NCBI RefSeq assembly: GCF_000963865.1 | Contig: NZ_CP011071.1 | Coordinates: forward strand, 496,001-560,000 | Reading direction: 5' to 3' | From: Flagellimonas lutaonensis | Lineage (GTDB): Bacteria; Bacteroidota; Bacteroidia; Flavobacteriales; Flavobacteriaceae | Length of the DNA stretch: 64,000 bases | Part shown: positions 24,725 through 32,532 of the stretch, in pieces | Layout of the letters: the number at the start of each line of letters is the position of its first letter | How positions within the stretch are numbered: position 1 is the first letter of the stretch | Made by a program: the position numbers and the translations under genes | Notes under the pieces: model-generated | Told to the model about the DNA's origin: nothing | Database searches by the model: none | The model's input: the letters and a program-made list of their open reading frames with translations, nothing else

Positions 24725-25648
24725 TCAACGTGAAGAAGGTTTGTTCAAAAGGTTTTGAAGGGCCCCGCCGACATTGGCATATTCAAATACGAAGCCCCGT
24801 TCCTCAATTTTTTTTGAACTGACCCGTTGGCTGGCCAAAACCACATATGACATTTCACCCAGTACAAGTCGCAACACCCACTTGGGCACATTGGGCAACC
24901 ACAAAGGTCTTTCGAGCACTTTGCCCGCCTCTTTGGTAAGTTTGGCATTTGTAACAGGGTTGGGCGCCACCCCGTTAAATACTCCGGCGAGTCCTTTTTT
25001 GATGACAAAAACAAACAATTGGGCCAAATCATCAATATGGATCCACGATTGCCATTGGTTACCCGAGCCCAATGGGGCCCCGACATAGTATTTTATGGGC
25101 CGAACAAGCGATGGCAGGGCCCCACCTTTGGTAGAAAGTACCAATCCTATCCTTATCTTGGCCACTTTAAGGTTCAGTTTCGTGAAGGTATCGGCCTTGC
25201 TTTCCCACGCTTTCACCACTTGCCCCAAAAAACTATCATCCACGCCCTTTTCATTTTCATCATAGAATTTTGATGCTGAGCTGGGATAGATACCGATGGC
25301 AGATGCCGTTACAAGCATTTTGATGTTTGTGTTCTGTGACCGCTCAAGGGCGTTGTACAATGTTTCGAGGCTTTGTAGCCGGCTATTGAGGATTTTCTTT
25401 TTGTTCTTTGCGGTCCATCGTTGACTGATACTGGCGCCTGCCAAATTGATAATGGCCGAAACGCCCTCCAATGCGGCCATATCAAGTTCTCCATTTGCCG
25501 GATCCCAGTAAAACCCTTTCCGTTTTTCTTTATTTTCAATCTTTTGTTTTCGGGTGGTCAGGTAATGTACGGTATGGCCTTCTGCCAATAGCAAATCGAC
25601 CAGAGCAGTGCCTACCAAACCTGTTGCACCTGTCAAAAGAACCTTCAT
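24725..25648 (-). CDS. TIGR01777-family NAD(P)-binding epimerase-like protein
   Basis: A 307-residue atypical short-chain dehydrogenase/epimerase (SDR39U1 group, TIGR01777). The Rossmann entry MKVLLTGATGLVGTALVDLLLAEGH gives the GxTGxxG nucleotide motif, and the block INLAGASISQRWTAKNKKKILNSRL is diagnostic for this group. The C-terminal DUF1731-like part (LWLPNVPKWVLRLVLGEMSYVVLASQRVSSKKI) is intact. The ATG at 25648 begins the fold directly; the upstream ATG adds ten residues. Real substrate unknown. Stands alone, minus strand. Confidence 0.93.
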   Translation of the reverse strand: MKVLLTGATGLVGTALVDLLLAEGHTVHYLTTRKQKIENKEKRKGFYWDPANGELDMAALEGVSAIINLAGASISQRWTAKNKKKILNSRLQSLETLYNALERSQNTNIKMLVTASAIGIYPSSASKFYDENEKGVDDSFLGQVVKAWESKADTFTKLNLKVAKIRIGLVLSTKGGALPSLVRPIKYYVGAPLGSGNQWQSWIHIDDLAQLFVFVIKKGLAGVFNGVAPNPVTNAKLTKEAGKVLERPLWLPNVPKWVLRLVLGEMSYVVLASQRVSSKKIEERGFVFEYANVGGALQNLLNKPSSR

Positions 25649-25727
25649 TTCCTTTTTTTTGCAAAGGTACTGCTTCACCTGCTAGAAATATTGGCTATTT
25701 ACGAACCTTTAACAGGTGCCATAAGGT

Positions 25728-26390
25728 TTACGGCTTTGTCGCGCGAAGCATTTCTCTTTTTCCGGGCGGCCCAGGAAGCCGCTCGACTGAAAAACCTACG
25801 CTCTGCATGGCCCGGCGAACACTGCCCTTGGCGGCGTAGGTTACCAAAACCCCTTTTGAACGAAGGGCTTTGAACATTTTTTCAAACACCTCAACCGTCC
25901 AAAGTTCTGGCTGCACCCTAGCGCCAAAGGCATCAAAATACACTAGGTCAAAGGCGTTCTGGTCATCAATTTCCAGAAAATCTTGTTGTCTTTTTATTAA
26001 GAGGAAGTTTTCGTGAATGGCAACCTCTTTTTGCCAGTCACAGATATGCATTTTAGCAAAAATTTCTTGAAGCTTTTTGAAGCCCAATGCTTCGCAGTAA
26101 TTGAGCTGTTTTATCTCCCCAATGGAAACAGGGTACTTCTCAACACCGCAATACCTGATTTTTTTATGTTCTTTTTGGGCCTCTGAAAACGTGATCAGCG
26201 CATTCAATCCAGTGCCAAAGCCTATTTCAAGAATATCAAGCTGGTTTTGTGGAAGATGCCTAAGGCCATGGTCTATAAAAACATGATAGGCCTCTTGTAC
26301 CGCACCGTGCAACGAGTGGTACTGCTCATTCCATTCTTCTATCTGAATGGTTTTTGACCCATCGCCCGTGGTAATGATCCTTCGCTTCAC
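25728..26390 (-). CDS. mnmD: tRNA (mnm5s2U34) methyltransferase MnmD
   Basis: A protein of about 220 residues that methylates nm5s2U at the tRNA wobble position, as MnmD does. It shows the MnmD-specific entry KRRIITTGDGSKTIQIEEWNEQYHSLHGAVQEAYHVFI, the methyltransferase motif I DILEIGFGTGLNAL, the acidic motif FDLVYFDAFGARVQPELWT, and the closing YAAKGSVRRAMQSVGFSVERLPGPPGKREMLRA. The GTG at 26390 is the start that gives the family length; the frame continues upstream to a TTG overlapping the previous gene, but that extension (rich in G, P, C) does not look like the fold. Bacteria with a fused MnmC do not need a separate MnmD. Confidence 0.9.
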   Translation of the reverse strand: MKRRIITTGDGSKTIQIEEWNEQYHSLHGAVQEAYHVFIDHGLRHLPQNQLDILEIGFGTGLNALITFSEAQKEHKKIRYCGVEKYPVSIGEIKQLNYCEALGFKKLQEIFAKMHICDWQKEVAIHENFLLIKRQQDFLEIDDQNAFDLVYFDAFGARVQPELWTVEVFEKMFKALRSKGVLVTYAAKGSVRRAMQSVGFSVERLPGPPGKREMLRATKP

Positions 26391-26488
26391 CCCGTTAACT
26401 TTAAAAATTGTACGATTCCCACAGGCCCCATTGCCAGGCCCAAGGGATGAAATCTTGTTAAAACCGCAGACCGGTCTTGAAAGGGCCC

Positions 26489-26956
26489 TCAATCTTCTAT
26501 CAAAACACCTTCGGCCTCAAAACGATAGGTTCTTTTCGGAGTGGTAATCTTGGCCAGCTTCTCTTTTGTGGCACCGGCATCGGCAGCATAGTGCTTTTGC
26601 TCATCCACAGACATCTCTTCGACAAACGCCTTGCCGCTCACCACCACCGTTTTGCCGGCCACGTCAGTGGGCACAAAAAACCCATAGTCTTTGAACTTGA
26701 CGAACACCTGGCTGCCATCTTCCAAATCCACTTTCATCCAACAACCCTTTGCCTGGCAGACCTCGGTAATTTGACCGGTTAGCTGCGTAGTTAATGTGTC
26801 GTTGGCAGCAAGGCTTTTATAAATACTGCTGTTGAGCGCCATTTTATTTGATTTTTCAAATGTCTTTCCAAAAAATGAAACAGTTTCTTGGGCATTCAAT
26901 CCAAACGCCATGAAGAAGCCTACAAAAACAACAATCAAAATGTTAAATAATTTCAT
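26489..26956 (-). CDS. DUF4920 exported protein
   Basis: A 155-residue protein with a signal peptide (KLFNILIVVFVGFFMAFGLNAQ) and a DUF4920 beta-rich domain containing the phrase TGQITEVCQAKGCWMKVDLEDG. The pair of cysteines in EVCQAKGCWM and the aromatic residues suggest a metal or heme-related role, but none is established. The ATG at 26956 starts the signal peptide; an earlier ATG adds 10 residues. It lies in front of mnmD on the same strand. Confidence 0.88.
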   Translation of the reverse strand: MKLFNILIVVFVGFFMAFGLNAQETVSFFGKTFEKSNKMALNSSIYKSLAANDTLTTQLTGQITEVCQAKGCWMKVDLEDGSQVFVKFKDYGFFVPTDVAGKTVVVSGKAFVEEMSVDEQKHYAADAGATKEKLAKITTPKRTYRFEAEGVLIED

Positions 26957-27063
26957 ATCGCTTAAAAATCTGTAATGTCTTAACAATTTCGGGATTTAAA
27001 ATTAAGAAATCGTCAAACAAAAGCTAGAAATGGCTAATTTTATTTTTTAATTGATTATTAGGA

Positions 27064-28131
27064 ATGGAAGTAAAATCTAACAACATTACGGTTGAGCGAA
27101 CCAAGCGCTCAAAAATCGACCAAGTAGATTTTGACAATTTGTCATTTGGCAGCGTATTTGCCGACCACATGCTGGTCTGCGATTACAAAAATGGTGAATG
27201 GGGCGCCCCAAGTGTGGTACCCTACCAGCCCATTGAGTTGGAACCCTCGGCCAAAATTTTCCATTACGGACAGTCAATTTTCGAGGGAATGAAGGCCTAT
27301 AAGGATGACCAAGGCGGTGTTTGGCTCTTTCGACCAGAAGAAAACCAAAAAAGGCTGAACATATCGGCCAAGCGTTTGGCGATGCCCGAACTGCCCAAAG
27401 AGATATTTATGGAAGGCTTGGCGACCCTTCTCCAAGTTGACCAAGAATGGATACCACAAACCAAGGGAAGCTCATTGTACATTCGTCCTTTTATGTTTGC
27501 TTCCGGAAATGGTTTTCATGCATCACCGGCAGATGCCTACAAGTTCATTATTGCCTGTGCCCCTTCGGGCCCCTATTTTTCAGGCAAGGTAAAGGTCTTG
27601 ATAGAAGAACGTTATTCGCGGGCCGCCAACGGGGGTGTTGGTTTTGCCAAGGCGGGCGGCAACTATGCAGCCCAATTTTACCCCACCCAATTGGCTGTTC
27701 AAAAAGGGTATAACCAAGTTATCTGGACCGACGACAACACCCACGAGTACATAGAAGAGGCCGGTGCTATGAATATATTTGTCCGAATCAACGATACCCT
27801 GATAACAGCACCCACCAACGATCGTATTCTTGATGGCATTACCCGAAAAAGCATCTTGGATATCGCAGCAGATGAAGGAATTGAGACCGAGGTACGCAAA
27901 ATTACGGTGGCCGAGGTCATCAATGCCGCCAAAGACGGGTCTTTAAAGGAAATGTTCGGTGCGGGTACCGCAGCCGTGGTGTCGCCCATCTCGGCCTTTG
28001 GATATAAAGAGGTGGACTACAATCTACCGGAATTGGACCAAAGCTATGCTGCTTTGCTCAAAAAACGAATTACCGATATACAATATAACCGCGGTGACGA
28101 TAAGTTCGGTTGGCGATACCGGGTTCTTTAA
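27064..28131 (+). CDS. ilvE: Branched-chain amino acid aminotransferase
   Basis: A 355-residue PLP-dependent aminotransferase that makes valine, leucine and isoleucine from their keto acids. The class IV fold is clear: GQSIFEGMKAYKDDQGGVWLFRP, then the substrate and PLP regions KAGGNYAAQFYPTQLAVQKGY (the lysine in the KAGGNY region is the expected PLP lysine) and DEGIETEVRKITVAEVINA, and the end YRVL. The length matches the eukaryote-like/BCAT group. A terminator lies right behind it. Confidence 0.95.
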   Translation: MEVKSNNITVERTKRSKIDQVDFDNLSFGSVFADHMLVCDYKNGEWGAPSVVPYQPIELEPSAKIFHYGQSIFEGMKAYKDDQGGVWLFRPEENQKRLNISAKRLAMPELPKEIFMEGLATLLQVDQEWIPQTKGSSLYIRPFMFASGNGFHASPADAYKFIIACAPSGPYFSGKVKVLIEERYSRAANGGVGFAKAGGNYAAQFYPTQLAVQKGYNQVIWTDDNTHEYIEEAGAMNIFVRINDTLITAPTNDRILDGITRKSILDIAADEGIETEVRKITVAEVINAAKDGSLKEMFGAGTAAVVSPISAFGYKEVDYNLPELDQSYAALLKKRITDIQYNRGDDKFGWRYRVL

Positions 28132-28140
28132 ACAAAAAAT

Positions 28141-28168
28141 AAAAAAGCGGCGAAAACGCCGCTTTTTT
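28141..28168. terminator. Bidirectional terminator ilvE / MazG-like gene
   Basis: Perfect 12-bp stem AAAAAAGCGGCG (28141-28152) with CGCCGCTTTTTT (28157-28168), loop AAAA. The A6 and T6 tracts make it work on both strands. The TAA of the MazG-like gene overlaps the end of the stem. Confidence 0.92.
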
Positions 28169-28553
28169 ATTTGTCCAGTATGGCCTTGATATTCGGTTTA
28201 AAGTAGTTGGGGCCTTTCAGAACCTTACCGTCCTCTCTGTAAATGGGCTTGCCATCGTGTCCCAATTTGCTCATGTTGCTTTTCTGGATTTCCTCAAAAA
28301 CCTCTTCGATCTTGTGTTGCATGCCATGTTCTAAGATTGTTCCGCACAAAATGTATAACATATCACCCAGGGCATCGGCCACTTCTACCAAGTCACCATT
28401 ATTGGCTGCCTCCAGATATTCCTCATTTTCTTCGCGCATTAGTTTGTAGCGAAGTAGGTTCTTGTCTTTGCCCAAATCGGCCCTTGGCTTTTGGGAAACC
28501 CCCAATCCGAATGAATGATGAAAGAGTTCGACCGCCTTGATTTTACTTTTCAT
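28167..28553 (-). CDS. MazG-like nucleotide pyrophosphohydrolase
   Basis: A 128-residue all-alpha NTP pyrophosphohydrolase (MazG/HisE-like superfamily, phosphoribosyl-ATP pyrophosphohydrolase-type). The magnesium-binding pattern is REENEEYLEAANNGDLVEVADALGDMLYI, with the four acidic residues of the EExx(12-28)ExxD motif. It cleaves NTPs or dNTPs to NMP and pyrophosphate. A histidine-biosynthetic HisE is unlikely because no his gene is near. The closing YREDGKVLKGPNYFKPNIKAIL is a conserved tail found in the flavobacterial version. Confidence 0.88.
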   Translation of the reverse strand: MKSKIKAVELFHHSFGLGVSQKPRADLGKDKNLLRYKLMREENEEYLEAANNGDLVEVADALGDMLYILCGTILEHGMQHKIEEVFEEIQKSNMSKLGHDGKPIYREDGKVLKGPNYFKPNIKAILDK

Positions 28554-28570
28554 TAATAGCCTTATTACGT

Positions 28571-28578
28571 TAGATTTG
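28571..28578 (+). promoter_or_regulatory. -7 element before the 62-residue membrane protein
   Basis: TAGATTTG is a perfect TAnnTTTG match, 16 bases before the ATG at 28595. Confidence 0.5.
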
Positions 28579-28594
28579 CATAAAAATATAAAAT

Positions 28595-28783
28595 ATGTTC
28601 AGTACTGGACAGTTGATTTTTGCCGGTCTATTTCTTGTCTGTTTCGTGTTTATCATCATCAAAGCCTATGGAAAAGACAGGCCCCTACACAAAAAAAATT
28701 ACAAGGGAATTCAGTGGATCATAGCTTATTTTATGATTTTCATACTTTTTTTGTTCTTGGTTAAATATTTTATGAAGAACTAA
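28595..28783 (+). CDS. Small two-helix membrane protein (62 aa)
   Basis: A 62-residue protein with two predicted membrane helices (LIFAGLFLVCFVFIIIKAYG and QWIIAYFMIFILFLFLVKYF) separated by a basic loop (KDRPLHKKNYKG). Both termini would be outside, the loop in the cytoplasm. It has its own -7 element and is followed by the microprotein and crcB genes in the same orientation. I do not recognise a named family; the composition and codon pattern look like a real gene. Confidence 0.75.
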   Translation: MFSTGQLIFAGLFLVCFVFIIIKAYGKDRPLHKKNYKGIQWIIAYFMIFILFLFLVKYFMKN

Positions 28784-28864
28784 CGAAAAGTGTTGCGTAC
28801 ACCACAAAAATTAACCTTTACACAACAATATTACCGTTTCGTTCGTATAATAAAGGAAAAGACG

Positions 28865-28872
28865 TACTTTTG
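28865..28872 (+). promoter_or_regulatory. -7 element before the 59-residue SVN microprotein
   Basis: TACTTTTG is a perfect TAnnTTTG match, 17 bases before the ATG at 28890. It gives the small gene its own promoter and supports its reality. Confidence 0.5.
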
Positions 28873-28889
28873 TATCGAACAATCAAACC

Positions 28890-29069
28890 ATGATTACTTT
28901 TTTTAGCATTCTTTTTATTTTATTGGCAATCAATGCTTTGCTGTTGATTTTCAGTGTGAATGGCGCTAAAGACATGTTCAAAAAGCCTTTGCGAAAAATT
29001 TCGGATACTTCGATTGCAAAAGTTCTTCCCCGCGAATATTCCGAATCAGAGTACAAAAAAGCAGTTTAG
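28890..29069 (+). CDS. SVN-family single-helix microprotein with tail (59 aa)
   Basis: A 59-codon frame with its own -7 element 17 bases upstream. Residues 1-27 are the SVN membrane segment: MITFFSIL, then aliphatic residues with INALLLIF and SVNGAK. The rest is a basic, probably cytoplasmic tail (KKPLRKISDTSIAKVLPREYSESEYKKAV). The N-terminal segment is close to that of the 27-residue frame at 4290 (shared TFFSIL and SVN-x-AK). It ends 16 bases before the crcB start, so it may be co-transcribed with crcB. Confidence 0.7.
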   Translation: MITFFSILFILLAINALLLIFSVNGAKDMFKKPLRKISDTSIAKVLPREYSESEYKKAV

Positions 29070-29085
29070 TTTATACCTTTAAGGT

Positions 29086-29463
29086 GTGAAGCAATTGTTA
29101 CTCGTTTTTCTGGGCGGAGGCGTTGGAAGTGCCTTGCGATATCTTATCTCAAAATTGCTGAACCCCGTGCACCCTTCCTTTTATTGGGGCACCTTTACGG
29201 TAAACATTTTGGGTTGTCTGTTGATTGGGGCCATATTGGGCTACACATCCAAAGTAAACCTTCTCTCAGAAAATCAACTGCTCTTATTGGCCACCGGATT
29301 TTGCGGGGGCTTCACCACTTTCTCTGCATTTGCCTTTGAAAAACACTCCTTATTAAAGAATGGCGACTTCATGCCTTTTTTCATCTATTTGGCCTCTAGC
29401 ATCATTTTAGGCATTTTGGCCGTGGCCCTAGGGCTTTGGCTTTCGACCAAAAACCCTTTCTAA
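29086..29463 (+). CDS. crcB: CrcB/Fluc fluoride channel
   Basis: A 125-residue four-helix membrane protein that exports fluoride as a dual-topology dimer. The block GGGVGSALRYLISK (residues 8-21) contains the conserved GGxxGxxxR motif, WGTFTVNILGCLLIGAILGY has the polar Thr/Asn pore segment, and LLATGFCGGFTTFSAFAFE has the pore Phe residues (FTTFS). The start is a GTG at 29086. No fluoride riboswitch is evident upstream. It follows the SVN microprotein gene by 16 bases. Confidence 0.95.
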   Translation: MKQLLLVFLGGGVGSALRYLISKLLNPVHPSFYWGTFTVNILGCLLIGAILGYTSKVNLLSENQLLLLATGFCGGFTTFSAFAFEKHSLLKNGDFMPFFIYLASSIILGILAVALGLWLSTKNPF

Positions 29464-29607
29464 ACCCTCCTTTCCAAATCAAAATCCCGAGGTCTGATTG
29501 CGGTTGCCTCAATTTTTATCCTTGAAGTGTGCCATATCTCCGGTAAAAGATTGTCTTATCAAAATAATTCATTCCATAATTCATAATTTTAATTGTTTTA
29601 TATATAT

Positions 29608-29630
29608 ACCCCCTAATTTTTAGGGGTTAA
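29608..29630 (+). promoter_or_regulatory. Distal nitrogen-operator palindrome, PII-amt promoter
   Basis: Left arm TACCCCCTAA (29608-29617) and right arm TTAGGGGTTA (29621-29630), one mismatch, 3-base centre. Its centre (29619) is 72 bp before the A5TATAT run of the -7 region. The same arms occur upstream of the short-type glnA gene at 59349-59371 with the same layout. Confidence 0.75.
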
Positions 29631-29660
29631 TTTTTTATATAATTAAAAAATTGAAATTAC

Positions 29661-29681
29661 TACCCAATTTTTTTAGGGGTA
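29661..29681 (+). promoter_or_regulatory. Proximal operator-like site, PII-amt promoter
   Basis: TACCC (29661-29665) and GGGTA (29677-29681) form a perfect outer dyad with 11 bases between, and the right half also reads TTAGGGG. The centre (29671) is 52 bp downstream of the distal palindrome. It covers the expected -33 region. Confidence 0.55.
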
Positions 29682-29695
29682 TTGTTTTTTAAAAA

Positions 29696-29703
29696 TATAT
29701 TTG
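29696..29703 (+). promoter_or_regulatory. -7 element of the PII-amt operon
   Basis: TATATTTG fits TAnnTTTG exactly, 23 bases before the PII ATG at 29727. It supports the ATG at 29727 over the longer frame from 29682. Confidence 0.6.
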
Positions 29704-29726
29704 AAGTAGAAAAAACCATCTTAATT

Positions 29727-30065
29727 ATGAAAAAAATCGAGGCAATCATTCGAAAATCAAAATTTGATGAAGTGAAAAAAGCACTTCACCAAATCGAGGT
29801 CAACTTTTTTAGTTACTGGGATGTTACCGGTGTGGGCAATGAAAAACAGGGGCATGTATACAGGGGTATTTCCTATAGCACATCAGATATACAGAGAAGG
29901 TACCTGGAAATCGTGGTTTCTGACGAATTTTTAGACCGCACCATCGAAACCCTGTTCGAGTCTGCCGCTACTGGCAATGTGGGCGATGGAAAAATCTTTG
30001 TGTCAGAGGTTTCAGAAGTGTATCGAATCAGAACAAAAGAAAGCGGCAACGCTGCCATTAACTAA
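29727..30065 (+). CDS. glnB: Nitrogen regulatory protein PII (GlnB/GlnK type)
   Basis: A 112-residue PII signal protein that senses 2-oxoglutarate and ATP/ADP. The fold starts MKKIEAIIRKSKFDEVKKAL. The T-loop is one residue shorter than in E. coli GlnB and contains YRGISY, where Tyr50 aligns with the uridylylated Tyr51 of E. coli. The B-loop TGNVGDGKIFVSEV and the C-loop YRIRTKESG are intact. It is directly followed by the ammonium transporter (26 bases apart), the classic GlnK-AmtB arrangement, in which PII blocks the channel under nitrogen excess. No uridylyltransferase is in the window. Confidence 0.96.
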   Translation: MKKIEAIIRKSKFDEVKKALHQIEVNFFSYWDVTGVGNEKQGHVYRGISYSTSDIQRRYLEIVVSDEFLDRTIETLFESAATGNVGDGKIFVSEVSEVYRIRTKESGNAAIN

Positions 30066-30091
30066 TTAAAAACCAACTAACAATATTTACT

Positions 30092-31330
30092 ATGGACGCA
30101 GGAGTATTTACAGCTAACAATGTTTGGATGATGATTTGCACGGGGCTCGTGTTTTTCATGCACCTAGGATTTTCTTTCTTGGAAATCGGGCTTACCAGAC
30201 AAAAAAATACGGTCAATATTTTGTTCAAGAACGTCTTTATCATCTGTGTGGGGCTATTGCTTTACTACATAGGTGGCTTTAATTTGATGTATCCCGGATT
30301 TGAAAACGGCGATAGCGGCTTTTTGAAGTTTGCAGGTTTCGGGCTTTCCATTGCAGAAAATGGACTAACACCAGACTACGCAAATGGCGGATATACCTAC
30401 TGGACTGATTTTCTTTTCCAGGCAATGTTCGCGGCCACTGCGGCGACAATCGTATCGGGAGCTGTGGCCGAAAGGATAAAATTGGGCAGTTTTATGGTGT
30501 TCACACTTATCTATATAGGCCTGGTATACCCTATAGTAGGTGCATGGAAATGGGGTGGCGGCTGGCTCGACAACATTGGATTCTATGATTTTGCCGGATC
30601 TACCCTGGTGCACTCGGTAGGAGGTTGGGGTGCCCTAATTTCAATTTACCTACTAGGCCCGAGAGTCGGAAAATTCGACGAAAATGGAAAATCAAACGCC
30701 ATCCCCGGACACAATCTGCCGTTCGCGGCGGCCGGTGTACTCATTCTATGGCTGGGTTGGTTCGGCTTTAACGGTGGATCGGTACTTTCAGCGGACCCCG
30801 CTGCCACTTCACTGGTCTTGGTGACCACTTCTTTGGCAGCAGCAGCAGGAGGTGTTTCAGCCTTTATCACTTCATCGGTGATGTACAAAAACTATGATCT
30901 TACCATGTTCTTGAACGGAATATTGGGCGGACTTGTGGGCATTACGGCCGGGGCAGATCAAATGTCTCCCAACGAAGCGGTCATCATCGGTATCATAGCG
31001 GGTGTTGTCATCGTTCTAGGGGTGGCCCTTATCGAAAAAATAAAGCTTGACGATCCCGTTGGGGCCGTTGCGGTTCACCTTATTTGCGGCATCTGGGGAA
31101 CTTTGGCAGTGGGCATTTTTGGAGCTATGGCAAGCCTTGATCAGTTCTTGATACAGTTGGCCGGTGTCGCTGCAGCCGCTGCCTTCTGCTCAGTTACGGC
31201 ATTTGTGACCCTCTACGCGGTCAAAAAGCTGTCGGGCATCAGGGTATCAGAACTGGAAGAGATCGAAGGCCTTGATCTACACGAACACGGTATGGACGCC
31301 TATGCAGATTTTAGAATGAACCAACATTAA
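30092..31330 (+). CDS. amt: Ammonium channel Amt/AmtB
   Basis: A 412-residue membrane protein with 11-12 helices. Visible are the family signature AAGVLILWLGWFGFNGGS, the conserved pore histidines in FAGSTLVHSVGGWGALIS and VAVHLICGIWGTLA, the Phe gate region, and the C-terminal cytoplasmic tail (YAVKKLSGIRVSELEEIEGLDLHEHGMDAYADF) that contacts PII. The signal sequence that many Proteobacterial AmtB proteins have is not needed here. Second gene of the PII-Amt-porin operon. Confidence 0.97.
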   Translation: MDAGVFTANNVWMMICTGLVFFMHLGFSFLEIGLTRQKNTVNILFKNVFIICVGLLLYYIGGFNLMYPGFENGDSGFLKFAGFGLSIAENGLTPDYANGGYTYWTDFLFQAMFAATAATIVSGAVAERIKLGSFMVFTLIYIGLVYPIVGAWKWGGGWLDNIGFYDFAGSTLVHSVGGWGALISIYLLGPRVGKFDENGKSNAIPGHNLPFAAAGVLILWLGWFGFNGGSVLSADPAATSLVLVTTSLAAAAGGVSAFITSSVMYKNYDLTMFLNGILGGLVGITAGADQMSPNEAVIIGIIAGVVIVLGVALIEKIKLDDPVGAVAVHLICGIWGTLAVGIFGAMASLDQFLIQLAGVAAAAAFCSVTAFVTLYAVKKLSGIRVSELEEIEGLDLHEHGMDAYADFRMNQH

Positions 31331-31432
31331 TTAATACAAAAGGAGACGGGGCGTTTGGCAGAACACCCCGTCGGTAACCTTTTCAAATTCCACAAACAAA
31401 TCAACTCCCTAAAGGGAATCAAAAATTGAATT

Positions 31433-32473
31433 ATGAAAACGATTACAAATACAAAGTACATAAAAAAATCACTATGGTTGTTAGTGGCCCTTGTCACGTT
31501 CCCAATTTTTGCACAAGATGGTGCGGACGATAAAAAGAAGTTCACCTTCAGCGGAACGGTTGACGCATATTACCGTGCCAATTTAACAGCACCGAATGAC
31601 GAAGACGCCATCGCCCCAGGTTCGTCGTTTGCAAATTTACCCGGGTTCTCTTTGGGTATGGCCAATCTGATTGCGAACTACGAAGGCGAGAAAGTGGGTT
31701 TTGTGGCCGACCTTGTCTTCGGCCCTAGGGGTACCGATGCTATTTTTCTCTCGCCCCTTTATTCGGCTACCGGAAACATCGTAAACCAACTCTATGTATA
31801 CTGGAATGTGAGCGATGACGTGACCTTGACATTTGGTAACTTCAATACCTTTTTGGGCTACGAGGTCATTTCACCAGCGGCAAATTTCAACTACAGCACC
31901 TCCTATCTGTTTTCGTATGGCCCGTTCTCGCATACCGGCCTGAAGGCGGACTTCGATTTGGGAAATGATTGGAGTGCCATGGTAGCCGTTATGAACCCGA
32001 CCGATGTAACCGAGTTCAACCCTACCGGTGATTATGCCGTGGGGGCACAGTTGGGCTATTCAAGCCAATTTTTGAACTTCTTGTACAGTCAGGGGGGATT
32101 TGAGGTTGACTACACAGGTGGGTTCGACCTCTCAGAGGAATTCTTTTTGGGCATCAACGCTGCTTATTTTGACAACAGTGACGATGCTGTTGACTTTGCC
32201 GGTATTGCCCTATATCCCCAATACCAAACATCAGATAATTTTGCCATTGGGCTTAGGGGCGAATACTTCACAGAGACCAATCTTGGGGCCATAGGTGGTG
32301 CCGCAGAAAGTGTTTTCGCGGTAACCCTGACAGGAAGCGCCACTATTGGCGACCTGTTGATAAAACCCGAACTTAGATTGGACTGTGCCGACGAGGATGC
32401 CTTTATCGACAACGATTTGGCCCCCACATCAAGCCTGGCCTCTTTTTTAGTGGCCGCGGTCTATTCATTTTAA
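31433..32473 (+). CDS. Outer-membrane beta-barrel porin downstream of amt
   Basis: A 346-residue outer-membrane barrel of the BBP2/OmpL-like type. Signal peptide KKSLWLLVALVTFPIFAQ is followed by FTFSGTVDAYYRANL, a typical first strand of these barrels. Repeated strands lead to the C-terminal LASFLVAAVYSF. The block LSPLYSATGNIVNQLYVYWNVSDDVTLTFGNFNTFLGYEVISP with the NTFLGYE phrase is conserved in the family. It lies 102 bases after amt with no terminator between, so it probably belongs to the nitrogen operon and may admit ammonium or another small nitrogen compound; this is inference. Confidence 0.88.
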   Translation: MKTITNTKYIKKSLWLLVALVTFPIFAQDGADDKKKFTFSGTVDAYYRANLTAPNDEDAIAPGSSFANLPGFSLGMANLIANYEGEKVGFVADLVFGPRGTDAIFLSPLYSATGNIVNQLYVYWNVSDDVTLTFGNFNTFLGYEVISPAANFNYSTSYLFSYGPFSHTGLKADFDLGNDWSAMVAVMNPTDVTEFNPTGDYAVGAQLGYSSQFLNFLYSQGGFEVDYTGGFDLSEEFFLGINAAYFDNSDDAVDFAGIALYPQYQTSDNFAIGLRGEYFTETNLGAIGGAAESVFAVTLTGSATIGDLLIKPELRLDCADEDAFIDNDLAPTSSLASFLVAAVYSF

Positions 32474-32501
32474 CACCCATTCAATAGCTGTAGTTGTCAA
32501 C

Positions 32502-32532
32502 AAGCCCTGTATTATATCTAAGTGCAGGGCTT
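32502..32532. terminator. Terminator after the nitrogen operon
   Basis: Arms AAGCCCTG (32502-32509) and CAGGGCTT (32525-32532), 15-base loop, then TATTCTTT on the plus strand. The TAA of the convergent DUF1684 gene overlaps the right arm. Confidence 0.65.

Noticed and set aside
28167-28553. Calling the MazG-like gene a histidine-pathway HisE
   Set aside because: No histidine gene is nearby, and the EExxE...D pattern is shared by many general NTP pyrophosphohydrolases.
29086-29463. Fluoride riboswitch in front of crcB
   Set aside because: Only 16 bases separate the microprotein stop and the crcB start, and the upstream DNA lacks a recognisable crcB-motif pseudoknot.
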